64,000 bases of DNA from Actinacidiphila oryziradicis (GTDB taxonomy: Bacteria; Actinomycetota; Actinomycetes; Streptomycetales; Streptomycetaceae), in contig NZ_SUMC01000004.1 in the NCBI RefSeq assembly GCF_005047355.1, positions 232,032 through 296,031 of the forward strand. Direction: 5' to 3'. Under the pieces are notes generated by a model. It was given only the letters and a program-made list of their open reading frames with translations, searched no databases and was not told where the DNA came from. This document shows positions 11,263-23,591 of the stretch, piece by piece (positions within the stretch are counted from its first letter, which is position 1; every line of letters starts with the position of its first letter). Both the position numbers and the translations under genes were made by a program.

Positions 11263-11691
11263 GTGGCTGCCCGGAACAAGGCCCGTAAGCGCGCATTCCA
11301 GATCCTCTTCGAGGCGGAGCAGCGGGGTGTCGACCCGAAGACCGCCATGGCGGACTGGATCCGGCTCGCCCGGACCGATGACCGGCAGCCGCCGGTCACC
11401 GAGTACACCATGCGGCTCGTCGAGGGATACGCCGCCCACGCGCCGCGTATTGACGAGCTCCTCAGCACCTACTCGGTCGGCTGGACGCTTGACCGGATGC
11501 CGGTCGTCGACCGCAATGTGCTGCGGCTCGGCGCCTACGAGCTGATCTGGGAGGACGACGTCCCCGACGCGGTCGTCCTCGACGAGGCCGTCCAGCTCGC
11601 CAAGGAGTTCTCCACCGCGGAGTCCCCGGCCTTCGTCAACGGCCTGCTGGCCCGCTTGAAGGACCTGAAGCCGACGCTCCATCGCGACTGA
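11263..11691 (+). CDS. nusB: Transcription antitermination factor NusB
   Basis: NusB works with NusE (S10) in rRNA antitermination complexes. The protein is 142 residues of all-helical NusB type. It begins AARNKARKRAFQILFEAEQ and carries the family blocks LDRMPVVDRNVLRLGAYEL and AVQLAKEFS. The GTG start lies 2 nt after the efp stop, so the genes are co-transcribed. A perfect 13-bp hairpin 22 nt downstream ends the unit. Confidence 0.96.
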   Translation: MAARNKARKRAFQILFEAEQRGVDPKTAMADWIRLARTDDRQPPVTEYTMRLVEGYAAHAPRIDELLSTYSVGWTLDRMPVVDRNVLRLGAYELIWEDDVPDAVVLDEAVQLAKEFSTAESPAFVNGLLARLKDLKPTLHRD

Positions 11692-11713
11692 GCACTGCCG
11701 GTCGCAGCACCCC

Positions 11714-11742
11714 GGGCCCGGAACGCCATGCGTTCCGGGCCC
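11714..11742 (+). terminator. Terminator hairpin after efp-nusB
   Basis: A perfect 13-bp stem (11714-11726 with 11730-11742) closes on a 3-nt CAT loop, 22 nt after the nusB stop. There is no U-tract, as is usual for Streptomyces terminators. Confidence 0.8.
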
Positions 11743-11781
11743 GCGTCGCGCGCTGCCGTCGGCGCAGCGCAAAACGCAAAA

Positions 11782-11828
11782 CCCGCCCCGTGGACGGCAC
11801 CCTCAAGGGCACAGCCCACCGGGGCGGG
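11782..11828. terminator. Second hairpin between convergent nusB and bldD
   Basis: CCCGCCCCGTGG (11782-11793) pairs with CCACCGGGGCGGG (11816-11828) with one bulged base. It lies 23 nt beyond the bldD stop and can serve as that gene's terminator on the minus strand. Confidence 0.65.
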
Positions 11829-11850
11829 ACGTTTCTGCGCTGCCGAGGGG

Positions 11851-12351
11851 TCAGCCCTCTTCGTGCTGTACCGCGCGTCGTGCGTCCGAGTCGAGGACGC
11901 CCCAGCCGATCAGCTGTTCGGTCAGGACGGACGGCGACTGGTCGTAGATGACAGCGAGGGTACGCAGATCGTCCTGACGGATTGACAGCACCTTGCCGTT
12001 GTAGTCGCCACGCTGGCTCTGGATGGTGGCGGCGTACCGCTGCAGCGGGCCGGCCTTGTCGGACGGCACCTGGGAGAGGCGCTCGAGGTCGAGCACCAGC
12101 TTCGGCGGCGGCTCGGCGGCACCACCGGGGGCGGAGCCGGGCAGTAGCTCTTGCACCGGGACGCCGTAGAACTCGGCGAGCTCGGCGAGGCGCTGGACGG
12201 TCACGGCACGGTCGCCGCGCTCGTAAGAGCCGACAACCACGGCCTTCCAGCGGCCCTGGGACTTTTCCTCGACGCCGTGGAGGGAGAGTCCCTGCTGTGT
12301 GCGGATGGCTCGGAGCTTGGCTCCGAGCTGTTTGGCGTAATCGCTGGACAT
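11851..12351 (-). CDS. bldD: Developmental master repressor BldD
   Basis: BldD represses sporulation genes during vegetative growth and dimerises around a tetramer of cyclic di-GMP. The protein has 166 residues. An XRE-type helix-turn-helix occupies about 7-65. The c-di-GMP signature is complete, with RGD at 114-116 and RQDD at 125-128, the exact spacing known for BldD. A perfect BldD box lies 40-52 nt upstream of the start, consistent with autoregulation. It is convergent with nusB and divergent from pyrR. Confidence 0.97.
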   Translation of the reverse strand: MSSDYAKQLGAKLRAIRTQQGLSLHGVEEKSQGRWKAVVVGSYERGDRAVTVQRLAELAEFYGVPVQELLPGSAPGGAAEPPPKLVLDLERLSQVPSDKAGPLQRYAATIQSQRGDYNGKVLSIRQDDLRTLAVIYDQSPSVLTEQLIGWGVLDSDARRAVQHEEG

Positions 12352-12375
12352 AAGGCTCCCCGGACGGAAACTCGG

Positions 12376-12403
12376 TAACTCACTGTGAGGTTACTCAGCG
12401 TAA
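12376..12403. promoter_or_regulatory. bldD: BldD operator region in the bldD promoter
   Basis: TTACTCAGCGTAA at 12391-12403 matches every fixed position of the BldD consensus TNACNC(A/T)GNGTNA. The overlapping TAACTCACTGTGA at 12376-12388 matches all but one fixed position. Two adjacent sites fit the known autorepression of bldD. Confidence 0.75.
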
Positions 12404-12554
12404 TTCGACTGCGTCAAGCCGAATGGTCCACGCCGACCTCCAGGAGGGTAGGGAACGCCCGATTTCGAACGTTATGTGTACTCCGTGGATGGCTGTGCGA
12501 GGGCCTGCCGACGTGCCTGCTACGGTTGCAGCGTAACCCTGGCGTCCTTTAAGG

Positions 12555-12581
12555 CCCGTCCCGTGAGGCGGGGAAGGAGGT
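12555..12581 (+). ncRNA. PyrR-binding RNA loop in pyrR leader, next to the ribosome binding site
   Basis: TCCCGTGAGG at 12559-12568 matches the PyrR binding-loop core UCCNGNGAGG. It is flanked by CCCG and CGGGG, which can form a stem. The GGAAGGAGG ribosome binding site begins at once after the stem. Bound PyrR-UMP would hide the binding site, so translational repression is more likely than the Bacillus-style attenuation, because no antiterminator or terminator pair is seen. Confidence 0.7.
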
Positions 12582-12590
12582 CCATTTCCA

Positions 12591-13187
12591 ATGGCCGAAA
12601 ACCGTATCGCTCCGCCGACACCACCGCGCCCCGTCCTGGAGGCCCCGGACATCGCGCGGGTCCTGACCCGCATCGCCCACGAGATCGTCGAGCGTGCCAA
12701 GGGCGCGGACGACGTGGTGCTGCTCGGCATCCCGACCCGTGGCGTCTTCCTCGCCCGGCGGCTGGCCGACAAGCTTGCCGAGATCACCGGACGCAAGGTG
12801 CTAGTCGGCTCCCTCGACATCACCATGTACCGCGATGACCTGCGGCTCCGTCCTGCGCGAGCGCTGGCCCGCACCGACATCCCGGGTGACGGCATCGACG
12901 GCCGCCTCGTCGTCCTCGTCGACGACGTGCTCTTCTCCGGCCGCACCATCCGCGCCGCCCTCGACGCTCTGGGCGACATCGGCCGCCCGCGGGCGGTACA
13001 GCTCGCGGTGCTCGTCGACCGCGGCCACCGCGAGCTGCCGATCCGGGCCGACTACGTCGGCAAGAACATCCCCACGTCGCTGCGCGAGAGCGTCAAGGTC
13101 CATCTCACCGAGGAGGACGGCCGCGACACCGTGCTCCTCGGGCAGCAGGACCCGGCGCAGCACGACGGCTCCCCGGCGGACGAATAG
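12591..13187 (+). CDS. pyrR: Pyrimidine operon regulator / uracil phosphoribosyltransferase PyrR
   Basis: PyrR senses UMP/UTP against PRPP, binds pyr mRNA, and has uracil phosphoribosyltransferase activity. The protein has 198 residues. The PRPP loop is at about 107-120 in [15 protein letters not shown], and [11 protein letters not shown] forms the pyrophosphate loop near 47-57. A C-terminal acidic tail of about 15 residues extends beyond the fold. The start ATG has a strong GGAAGGAGG site that overlaps the predicted PyrR RNA loop. It is first gene of the pyrimidine operon. Confidence 0.96.
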   Translation: MAENRIAPPTPPRPVLEAPDIARVLTRIAHEIVERAKGADDVVLLGIPTRGVFLARRLADKLAEITGRKVLVGSLDITMYRDDLRLRPARALARTDIPGDGIDGRLVVLVDDVLFSGRTIRAALDALGDIGRPRAVQLAVLVDRGHRELPIRADYVGKNIPTSLRESVKVHLTEEDGRDTVLLGQQDPAQHDGSPADE

Positions 13188-13188
13188 C

Positions 13189-13212
13189 GCTCCAGGGCCC
13201 GCTCCAGGGCCC
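13189..13212. repeat. Tandem 12-bp direct repeat between pyrR and pyrB
   Basis: GCTCCAGGGCCC occurs twice in direct tandem (13189-13200 and 13201-13212), in the 71-nt gap between pyrR and pyrB. No role is apparent. Confidence 0.6.
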
Positions 13213-13258
13213 CTCTATGCCCTCCGCCGCCCCCCGTACCGCCACCGGAGTGAACCCG

Positions 13259-14227
13259 ATGAAGCGCCACCTCATCTCGGCCGCCGACCTCACCCGCGAC
13301 GACGCCCTGCTCGTCCTGGATACCGCCGAGGAACTCGCCCGCCTCGCCGACCGCCCCATCAAGAAGCTGCCCACCCTGCGCGGCCGCACCGTCGTCAACC
13401 TCTTCTTCGAGGACTCGACCCGCACCCGCATCTCCTTCGAGGCCGCCGCCAAGCGCCTCTCCGCCGACGTCATCAACTTCTCCGCCAAGGGCTCCTCGGT
13501 GTCCAAGGGCGAATCGCTGAAGGACACCGCGCTCACCCTGGAGGCCATGGGCGCCGACGCCGTCGTCATCCGCCACCACTCCTCCGGCGCCCCGCACCGC
13601 CTCGCCACCTCCGGCTGGATCGGCGGCTCGGTCGTCAATGCCGGTGACGGCACCCACGAGCACCCCACCCAGGCGCTGCTCGACGCCTTCACCATGCGCC
13701 GCCACCTGTCCGGCCCCGGCCGGGACCTGGCCGGGCGGCGCGTCACCATCGTCGGCGACGTCCTGCACAGCCGGGTCGCCCGCTCCAACGTCCACCTGCT
13801 GGGCACGCTCGGGGCCCAGGTCACGCTGGTCGCTCCGCCGACCCTGCTGCCCGTAGGCGTCGAGACCTGGCCCTGCGAGGTGTCCTACGACCTCGACGGG
13901 GTGCTCGCGAAGTCCGACGCCGTGATGATGCTCCGGGTGCAGAGCGAGCGCATGAACGCCGCCTTCTTCCCCACCGAGCGCGAGTACTCGCGTCGCTACG
14001 GCCTCGACGGCACCCGGATGGCGGCGATGCCCGAACACGCCATAGTGATGCACCCCGGCCCGATGAACCGAGGCATGGAGATCACCGCCGAGGTCGCGGA
14101 CTCCCCCCGCTGCACCGTCGTCGAGCAGGTGGCCAACGGCGTCAGCATCCGGATGTCCGTGCTGTATCTGCTGCTCGGCGGCTCCGAGTCGGCCATTTCG
14201 GCCGTCCGCCCGGAGGAGGGCCGTTGA
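13259..14227 (+). CDS. pyrB: Aspartate carbamoyltransferase catalytic chain
   Basis: It joins carbamoyl phosphate and aspartate in the second step of pyrimidine synthesis. Length is 322 residues. The carbamoyl-phosphate motif FEDSTRTR is near residue 46. Other family blocks are [22 protein letters not shown] and [12 protein letters not shown] 13259 is preferred over an in-frame ATG at 13217, because GGAG sits 8 nt upstream and MKRHL is the usual N-terminus. No pyrI regulatory subunit is seen. Confidence 0.95.
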   Translation: MKRHLISAADLTRDDALLVLDTAEELARLADRPIKKLPTLRGRTVVNLFFEDSTRTRISFEAAAKRLSADVINFSAKGSSVSKGESLKDTALTLEAMGADAVVIRHHSSGAPHRLATSGWIGGSVVNAGDGTHEHPTQALLDAFTMRRHLSGPGRDLAGRRVTIVGDVLHSRVARSNVHLLGTLGAQVTLVAPPTLLPVGVETWPCEVSYDLDGVLAKSDAVMMLRVQSERMNAAFFPTEREYSRRYGLDGTRMAAMPEHAIVMHPGPMNRGMEITAEVADSPRCTVVEQVANGVSIRMSVLYLLLGGSESAISAVRPEEGR

Positions 14228-14384
14228 GCCGCGAACCCGGATCTCCCCCGCCGCGGGGAGGGGGCTTCTCACTCGGCCGTCGTGGCGACCTCATGACGGC
14301 CAAGCCCTGACCGGCACCCAACGAAGCATCACAGATCGTAGCGAAGTGGATGCACTCCGCACAATCAAGCCAGGGATCACACAC

Positions 14385-14408
14385 CCCTGCCGGCTGAAGC
14401 CGGCAGGG
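14385..14408 (+). promoter_or_regulatory. 10-bp hairpin just upstream of pyrC ribosome binding site
   Basis: CCCTGCCGGC and GCCGGCAGGG form a perfect 10-bp stem with a TGAA loop. It ends 4 nt before the GGGAAGGAG site of pyrC. It could be a terminator for pyrB transcripts or modulate pyrC translation. It lacks the UCCNGNGAGG core of a PyrR site. Confidence 0.45.
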
Positions 14409-14426
14409 CCCTGGGAAGGAGTATCG

Positions 14427-15713
14427 ATGGGCAAGATCCTTATCCGGGGAGCGAAGCCGCTCGGCGGCGAGCCGCAGGATGTGCTGATCGACGGCGAGAC
14501 CATCGCCGCCGTGGGCAGCGGCCTGGAGGCCGGCGACGCCACCGTCGTCGAGGCCGAGGGGCAGATCCTCCTGCCCGGCCTGGTCGACCTCCACACCCAC
14601 CTCCGCGAGCCCGGCCGCGAGGATTCCGAGACCGTCCTGACCGGTACTCGTGCCGCGGCCGTCGGTGGCTACACAGCCGTGCACGCCATGGCGAACACCT
14701 TCCCGGTCGCCGACACCGCCGGTGTCGTGGAGCAGGTATGGCGGCTGGGCAAAGAGCACGGCTACTGCGACGTCCAGCCGGTCGGCGCTGTCACTGTCGG
14801 CCTGGAGGGCAAGAAGCTCGCCGAACTCGGCGCCATGGCCGACTCGGCGGCGGCCGTGCGGGTCTTCTCCGATGACGGCAAATGTGTCGATGATGCCGTG
14901 ATCATGCGCCGCGCGCTGGAGTACGTGAAGGCGTTCGGCGGAGTCGTCGCCCAGCACGCCCAAGAACCACGCCTCACCGAGGGCGCCCAGATGAACGAGG
15001 GTGCCGTCTCCGGCGAGCTGGGTCTCACCGGCTGGCCGTCCGTCGCAGAAGAGTCGGTCATCGCCCGCGATGTGATGCTCGCCGCTCACGTCGGCTCCCG
15101 CGTGCACATCTGCCACCTCAGCACCGCGGGCTCGGTCGAGATCGTCCGCTGGGCCAAGTCCAAGGGCTGGGACGTGACCGCCGAGGTCACCCCGCACCAC
15201 CTGCTTCTCACCGACGAGCTGGTACGTACGTACAACCCGGTCTACAAGGTCAATCCGCCGCTGCGCACCGGGGCCGATGTCATGGCGCTCCGTGAGGCAC
15301 TGGCGGACGGCACGATCGACTGCGTGGCCACCGACCACGCCCCGCACCCGCGCGAGGACAAGGACTGCGAGTGGGCAGCGGCCGCCATGGGCATGGTCGG
15401 GCTGGAGACCGCGCTGTCGGTCGTCCAGCACACCATGGTCGACACCGGCCTCCTCGACTGGGCGGGAGTCGCGGACCGCATGTCGCTGCGCCCGGCGGTC
15501 ATCGGCCGGCTCGCCGGACACGGCCGTCCTGTCTCAGCGGGTGAGCCCGCCAACCTCACGCTGGTCGATCCCGCATACCGTGGAGTGGTGAATCCCGCCG
15601 CCTTCGCCTCGCGCAGCCGCAACACCCCGTACGAGGGGCGTGAGCTGCCGGGCCGGGTGAACGCCACCTTCCTGCGGGGCAAGGCCACGGTCCTGGACGG
15701 AAAGCTCACGTGA
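14427..15713 (+). CDS. pyrC: Dihydroorotase
   Basis: It cyclises carbamoyl aspartate to dihydroorotate. Length is 428 residues, class I type. The zinc motif HTH is at 56-58, followed by LREPGRE. Histidines in ICHLST and the aspartate in ATDHAPH complete the metal site. ATG 14427 is used rather than an in-frame ATG at 14346, because GGGAAGGAG lies 6-14 nt upstream and [10 protein letters not shown] is the usual beginning. The gap of 199 nt from pyrB is longer than elsewhere in the operon. Its TGA overlaps the next GTG. Confidence 0.95.
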   Translation: MGKILIRGAKPLGGEPQDVLIDGETIAAVGSGLEAGDATVVEAEGQILLPGLVDLHTHLREPGREDSETVLTGTRAAAVGGYTAVHAMANTFPVADTAGVVEQVWRLGKEHGYCDVQPVGAVTVGLEGKKLAELGAMADSAAAVRVFSDDGKCVDDAVIMRRALEYVKAFGGVVAQHAQEPRLTEGAQMNEGAVSGELGLTGWPSVAEESVIARDVMLAAHVGSRVHICHLSTAGSVEIVRWAKSKGWDVTAEVTPHHLLLTDELVRTYNPVYKVNPPLRTGADVMALREALADGTIDCVATDHAPHPREDKDCEWAAAAMGMVGLETALSVVQHTMVDTGLLDWAGVADRMSLRPAVIGRLAGHGRPVSAGEPANLTLVDPAYRGVVNPAAFASRSRNTPYEGRELPGRVNATFLRGKATVLDGKLT

Positions 15714-16285
15714 CACCGACACCCATGACACCTCTGACCGTCCTCGCCGTCGAGAAGCACTCCCAGCAGGTCACCGACTGGTCGGGCCGCATCGGCTGGA
15801 TCGTCGGCCTGCTGCTCTTCGTCGTCCTCGTCTACTGGCTCATGTGCGAGGGCTGGAAGTGGCGTGGCACGCTCCAGAGCGACCTCCCCGCCCTCCCCGC
15901 CGCCCCCGAGCGGCCCGGGGAGCCCCAGCTGACGCTGAAAGGCCGCTACCACGGCAGCACCACCGCCGGACAGTGGCTGGACCGGATCGTCGCCCACGGC
16001 CTCGGCGTACGCAGCCTTGCCCAGCTCACCCTCACCGAGCAGGGGCTCCAGGTCGAGCGGACCGGAGCAGCGAGCTTCTACGTCCCGGCCGCCGCACTGC
16101 GCGGCGCCCGCCTCGACAAGGGCATCGCGGGCAAGGTCCTCACCGAGGGCGGCCTGCTGGTGATCACCTGGGCGCACGGCGACAAGCTGATCGACTCCGG
16201 CTTCCGCTCCGAGCACGCCGCCGAGCACGACGCCTGGGTCCAGGCCGTCAACACCCTTACGCACGACGAGGAAGGCGCAGCATGA
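15710..16285 (+). CDS. Membrane-anchored PH-like protein between pyrC and carA
   Basis: The protein has 191 residues, with one membrane segment at about 28-46 and a cytoplasmic C-domain rich in beta-strand-like segments, resembling bacterial PH domains. A comparable 'membrane or export' gene sits between pyrC and carA in mycobacteria, so the linkage is conserved but the role is unknown. Its GTG start overlaps the pyrC stop and its TGA overlaps the carA start, which implies fixed stoichiometry with the pyrimidine enzymes. Confidence 0.85.
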   Translation: MTPTPMTPLTVLAVEKHSQQVTDWSGRIGWIVGLLLFVVLVYWLMCEGWKWRGTLQSDLPALPAAPERPGEPQLTLKGRYHGSTTAGQWLDRIVAHGLGVRSLAQLTLTEQGLQVERTGAASFYVPAAALRGARLDKGIAGKVLTEGGLLVITWAHGDKLIDSGFRSEHAAEHDAWVQAVNTLTHDEEGAA

Positions 16286-17446
16286 CCACCTCCGCCCTGG
16301 GGACCGCGAAGATCCCCGCCGTACTCGTCCTGGAGGACGGCCGCACTTTCCGTGGCCGTGCCTACGGGGCGGTGGGGGAAACGTTCGGCGAGGCGGTGTT
16401 CTCCACCGGTATGACCGGCTACCAGGAGACGCTCACCGACCCCTCGTACCACCGCCAGGTGGTCGTCATGACCGCCCCGCACATCGGCAACACCGGCGTC
16501 AACGACGAGGACGCGGAGTCGTCCCGCATCTGGGTGGCCGGCTTTGTCGTCCGCGACCCCGCCCGCGTCCCGTCCAACTGGCGCTCCCGGCGCTCGCTGG
16601 ACGCGGAACTGATCACGCAGGGCGTCGTCGGCATCAGCGGTATCGACACGCGTGCCCTCACCCGTCATCTGCGCGAGCGCGGCGCCATGCGGGTCGGCAT
16701 CTTCTCCGGTGCCGCCGTCGCGGACGCGGACACGCTCCTCGCGAAGGTGCAGGCCAGCCCTCAGATGAAGGGCGCGGACCTGTCCGCCGAGGTCGCCACC
16801 ACCGAGACGTACGTCGTCCCCGCGATCGGAGAGAAGAAGTTCACCGTCGCCGCCATAGACCTCGGCATCAAGGGCATGACCCCGCAGCGGATGGCCGAGC
16901 GCGGCATCGAGGTGCACGTCCTGCCCGCGACCGCGAGCCTGGAGGATGTGTACGCGGTACAGCCCGACGGCGTGTTCCTCTCCAACGGCCCCGGCGACCC
17001 GGCCACCGTCGACCTCACCGTCATCAAGGGCGTCCTGGACCGCAAGACCCCGCTGTTCGGCATCTGCTTCGGCAACCAGATCCTGGGCCGCGCGCTCGGC
17101 TTCGGCACCTACAAGCTCAAGTACGGCCACCGCGGCATCAACCAGCCCGTGCAGGACCGTGCCACCCGCAAGGTCGAGGTCACCGCCCACAACCACGGCT
17201 TCGCGGTCGACGCCCCGCTCGACCGGGTCTCCGACACGCCGTACGGCCGGGCCGAGGTCTCCCACGTATGCCTCAACGACAAGGTGGTCGAAGGCCTCCG
17301 GCTGCTCGACCAGCCCGCGTTCAGCGTTCAGTACCACCCCGAAGCGGCAGCGGGCCCGCACGACGCGGCATACCTGTTCGACCGTTTCGTCGAGCTCATG
17401 CGAGACGAGCAGAACAAGCACAGCACCCAGCTCATGGAGGGCCAGC

Positions 17447-17454
<8 letters not shown>
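16282..17454 (+). CDS. carA: Carbamoyl-phosphate synthase small (glutaminase) subunit
   Basis: It hydrolyses glutamine and passes ammonia to CarB. Length is 390 residues. The class I amidotransferase nucleophile is Cys262 in GICFGNQ, with His352 and Glu354 in YHPEA. The N-terminal half shows the family block [20 protein letters not shown] 16282 overlaps the stop of the preceding membrane gene. The carB GTG begins 8 nt before the end of this gene. Confidence 0.97.
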
Positions 17455-20758
<3,304 letters not shown>

Positions 20759-20764
20759 GGCCTG

Positions 20765-20815
20765 CCCGGTTGTGCCCACCCGTTTCGCAGGGCGGAACGG
20801 GTGGGCACAACCGGG
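20765..20815 (+). terminator. 20-bp perfect stem after carB
   Basis: Bases 20765-20784 pair perfectly with 20796-20815 around an 11-nt loop, starting 6 nt after the carB stop. It divides the operon from pyrD-pyrF, so read-through or a separate promoter is needed downstream. Confidence 0.8.
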
Positions 20816-20831
20816 CCACCGGCCCGCACGT

Positions 20832-20930
20832 AAAACGGGGTCTGGGGCGCAGCCCCCCACGCGGCGCCAGCCGCATATCAGACGCAGCCGGGAAGGGGCG
20901 GGGAGGGAAAAGCGCCGCAGGCACCCCCGC
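20832..20930 (+). repeat. Dispersed extragenic repeat, copy A
   Basis: The segment runs from the GGGGTCTGGGGCGCAGCCCC block to the AAAGCGCCGCAGGC block. It closely matches copy B at about 59386-59483, sharing CACGCGGCGCCAGCCGC and GGGGCGGGGAGG blocks in the same order. It contains a palindromic GGGGC...GCCCC start. It fills most of the carB-pyrD gap. Confidence 0.75.
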
Positions 20931-20971
20931 CCCGCCGGACCGGCCCAGGGCCCAGAGCAGAAAGAGCCCGA

Positions 20972-22105
20972 ATGTACTCCCTCCTCTTCAAGCTGATCCT
21001 CACCCGCCTAGACCCCGAGCGGGCCCACCACCTCGCCTTCGCCTGGATCCGCCGCGCCGCCCGCACCCGCGTCCTGCGCACCTTCCTCACCGCGGCTTTC
21101 GCTCCCCGGTCCAGGTACGAGGCGCTGCGCACCGAGGCGTTCGGCAGGACCATGCACGGCCCCTTCGGGCTCGCGGCCGGCTTCGACAAGAACGCCATCG
21201 GCATCGACGGGCTGACGATGATGGGCTTCGACCATGTCGAGATCGGCACCGTCACCGCCGAGCCGCAGCCCGGCAACCCGCAGCCGCGGCTCTTCCGCCT
21301 CGTCAAGGACCGCGCCCTGGTCAACCGGATGGGCTTCAACAACGAGGGCTCGGCGGCCGTCGCCGCGCGCCTCGCGGCCCGTGACGCGGCCCTGGGCAAG
21401 AAGCGCAGCCGGACGACCGTCGGCGTCAACATCGGCAAGACCAAGCTCACGCCCGAGTCCGAGGCCGTCGCCGACTACGTCACCTCCACCGAACGGCTCG
21501 CCGCCCACGCCGACTACCTCGTCGTCAACGTCTCCTCGCCCAACACGGCCGGGCTCCGCGACCTCCAGGCCGTCGGACATCTGCGCCCGCTGCTCACCGC
21601 CGTACGCGAGGCCGCCGACCGTGCGGTCACCGACCGGCGGGTGCCGCTGCTCGTCAAGATCGCCCCGGACCTCGCCGACGAGGACATCGACGCCGTCGCC
21701 GACCTCGCCGTCGAGCTCGGCCTGGACGGCATCATCGCCACCAACACCACCATTTCCCGCGACGGCCTCAGCACCGACAGCGCCACCGTCGAGGCCATCG
21801 GCGCCGGAGGCCTGTCCGGCGCGCCCCTCAAAGCCCGATCCCTGGCGGTGCTGCGCAGGCTGTACGCCCGCGTGGGGGACCGGATCACACTGGTCGGTGC
21901 CGGCGGCGTCGAGACCGCCGGCGACGTCTGGGAGCGCATCCTGGCTGGCGCCACCCTGGTCCAGGGGTACAGCGCCTTCATCTACCAGGGCCCCTTCTGG
22001 TGCTCCGCGATCCACCGCGGCCTGGCGGAGCGGCTCAAGGACAGCCCTTACGACACCCTCGCCGAGGCCGTCGGCGCCGGCACCCGGAAGGCAGCCACCC
22101 GATGA
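20972..22105 (+). CDS. pyrD: Dihydroorotate dehydrogenase (quinone), class 2
   Basis: It oxidises dihydroorotate to orotate and passes electrons to menaquinone at the membrane. Length is 377 residues. The N-terminal helices (about 1-40) form the membrane and quinone tunnel typical of class 2. FMN and substrate blocks are [31 protein letters not shown] (from 186) with the catalytic serine, and [10 protein letters not shown]. The ATG follows AAAGAG weakly. The stop overlaps the pyrF ATG. Confidence 0.96.
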   Translation: MYSLLFKLILTRLDPERAHHLAFAWIRRAARTRVLRTFLTAAFAPRSRYEALRTEAFGRTMHGPFGLAAGFDKNAIGIDGLTMMGFDHVEIGTVTAEPQPGNPQPRLFRLVKDRALVNRMGFNNEGSAAVAARLAARDAALGKKRSRTTVGVNIGKTKLTPESEAVADYVTSTERLAAHADYLVVNVSSPNTAGLRDLQAVGHLRPLLTAVREAADRAVTDRRVPLLVKIAPDLADEDIDAVADLAVELGLDGIIATNTTISRDGLSTDSATVEAIGAGGLSGAPLKARSLAVLRRLYARVGDRITLVGAGGVETAGDVWERILAGATLVQGYSAFIYQGPFWCSAIHRGLAERLKDSPYDTLAEAVGAGTRKAATR

Positions 22106-22938
22106 CAATCCTGGAACCCTTCGGCGCGCGCCTGCGCCACGCCATGGACACCCGGGGCCCGCTCTGTGTCGGCATCGACCCGCACGCCGCGCTGCTCACC
22201 TCTTGGGGCCTGGGCGACGACATCGCGGGTCTGGAGCGCTTCAGCCGCACCGTTGTGGAGGCCCTCGCCGACCGGGTGGCCGTTCTCAAGCCGCAGAGCG
22301 CCTTCTTCGAGCGCTTCGGCTCGCGCGGCATCGCGGTGCTGGAGCAGGCCGTCGCGGACGCCCGCGCCGCCGGGACGCTCGTCCTGATGGATGCCAAGCG
22401 CGGCGACATCGGCTCCACCATGGCCGCGTACGCGTCCGCCTTCCTCGACAAGGACTCGCCGCTCTTCTCGGACGCGGTCACCGTCAGCCCGTACCTGGGT
22501 TTCGGATCCCTGCGCCCGGCCCTGGACGCCGCCCGGATCAGCGGAGGCGGAGTCTTCGTCCTCGCGCTGACCTCCAATCCGGAAGGCGCTGAGGTCCAGC
22601 GGTCAATCGCGGCGAACGGAAGATCACTCGCCCAGGTGATCCTCGACCACATCGCCGACGAGAACGAGGGCGCCGAGCCGCTCGGCTCCGTCGGTGCTGT
22701 CGTCGGCGCGACCCTCGACGAGGCCGGTGTCGATCTCGGCATCAACGGCCCGCTGCTCGCTCCCGGCATCGGAGCGCAGGGCGCGACCGCCGCCGACTTG
22801 CGGAGGGTCTTCGGCAGCGCCGTAGCCGATGTCGTGCCCAGCGTGAGCCGGGGCGTGCTGAAGCACGGCCCGTCGGTGGCCGCGCTGCGCGCTGCCGCTG
22901 CCCGTGCGGCCGGGGAGCTGGCCGCGGTCATCGGCTGA
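22102..22938 (+). CDS. pyrF: Orotidine 5'-phosphate decarboxylase, type 2
   Basis: It converts OMP to UMP, the last step to UMP. Length is 278 residues, the longer actinobacterial type 2 form. The catalytic motif DAKRGDIGST has its lysine at Lys99, and PGIGAQGA forms the phosphate loop. ATG 22102 overlaps the pyrD stop (ATGA). pyrE is not in the window and must lie elsewhere. Confidence 0.96.
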   Translation: MTILEPFGARLRHAMDTRGPLCVGIDPHAALLTSWGLGDDIAGLERFSRTVVEALADRVAVLKPQSAFFERFGSRGIAVLEQAVADARAAGTLVLMDAKRGDIGSTMAAYASAFLDKDSPLFSDAVTVSPYLGFGSLRPALDAARISGGGVFVLALTSNPEGAEVQRSIAANGRSLAQVILDHIADENEGAEPLGSVGAVVGATLDEAGVDLGINGPLLAPGIGAQGATAADLRRVFGSAVADVVPSVSRGVLKHGPSVAALRAAAARAAGELAAVIG

Positions 22939-23040
22939 GTCCGGAATTCGCCTGCTTCGCAGGTGCGGGGGTGCTCCGGCGAACGTCAGCGTCCTGCCGG
23001 AGAGTCAGCTGTTGACCTCGCTCGGGCGGGTGATTTGACC

Positions 23041-23079
23041 GAAAAGTCCTGATCAGCTGAGGCTGACCAGGACTTTTCT
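23041..23079 (+). terminator. Terminator after pyrF with T-rich tail
   Basis: GAAAAGTCCTG...CAGGACTTTTC forms a long stem with a short interior mismatch and the downstream TTCTTCTTG. It separates pyrD-pyrF from the sIHF gene. The remainder of 22939-23228 holds no gene. Confidence 0.75.
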
Positions 23080-23228
23080 TCTTGTTTGCGCTGACTGCGG
23101 GCGTTCCGCCCGCTAGTCTCCGTCGGGAGCGCGCAAAATGAAAGGCGTTGCGCGTTGCCCCGCAGGTGAGGGGCCGCTAGGTTCCTCACCGGTCCGAATC
23201 CAATCGTTCTAACCCTGAGGTGAACGGC

Positions 23229-23552
23229 GTGGCACTTCCGCCCCTTACTCCTGAACAGCGCGCTGCCGCGCTCGAAAAGGCCGCCGCGGCTCGCCGGGAG
23301 CGCGCCGAGGTCAAGAACCGGCTCAAGCACTCCGGCGCGTCGCTGCATGACGTGATCAAGTCGGGCCAGGAGAACGACGTCATCGGCAAAATGAAGGTTT
23401 CGGCGCTCCTCGAGTCGCTCCCGGGCGTGGGAAAGGTCCGCGCCAAGCAGATCATGGAGCGTCTCGGTATCTCGGAGTCCCGTCGTGTACGCGGCCTCGG
23501 CTCCAACCAGATCGCTTCGCTTGAGCGTGAGTTCGGCAGCCCGGCCGCTTGA
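23229..23552 (+). CDS. sihF: Integration host factor, actinobacterial type (sIHF/mIHF)
   Basis: This small nucleoid protein binds and bends DNA without sequence specificity, and influences sporulation and antibiotic production in Streptomyces. The 107-residue form from GTG 23229 (MALPPLTPEQRAAALEK) matches the known Streptomyces protein length; an in-frame GTG at 23220 would add three residues and overlaps the GAGG binding site. A basic N-terminal helix is followed by an H2TH-type domain at about 55-100 (SLPGVGKVRAKQIMERLGIS). It is followed by gmk, as in mycobacteria. Confidence 0.96.
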   Translation: MALPPLTPEQRAAALEKAAAARRERAEVKNRLKHSGASLHDVIKSGQENDVIGKMKVSALLESLPGVGKVRAKQIMERLGISESRRVRGLGSNQIASLEREFGSPAA

Positions 23553-23591
23553 CGGTCCCCAGCACTTCCGGGAACCGGGGATAATCGCTCC

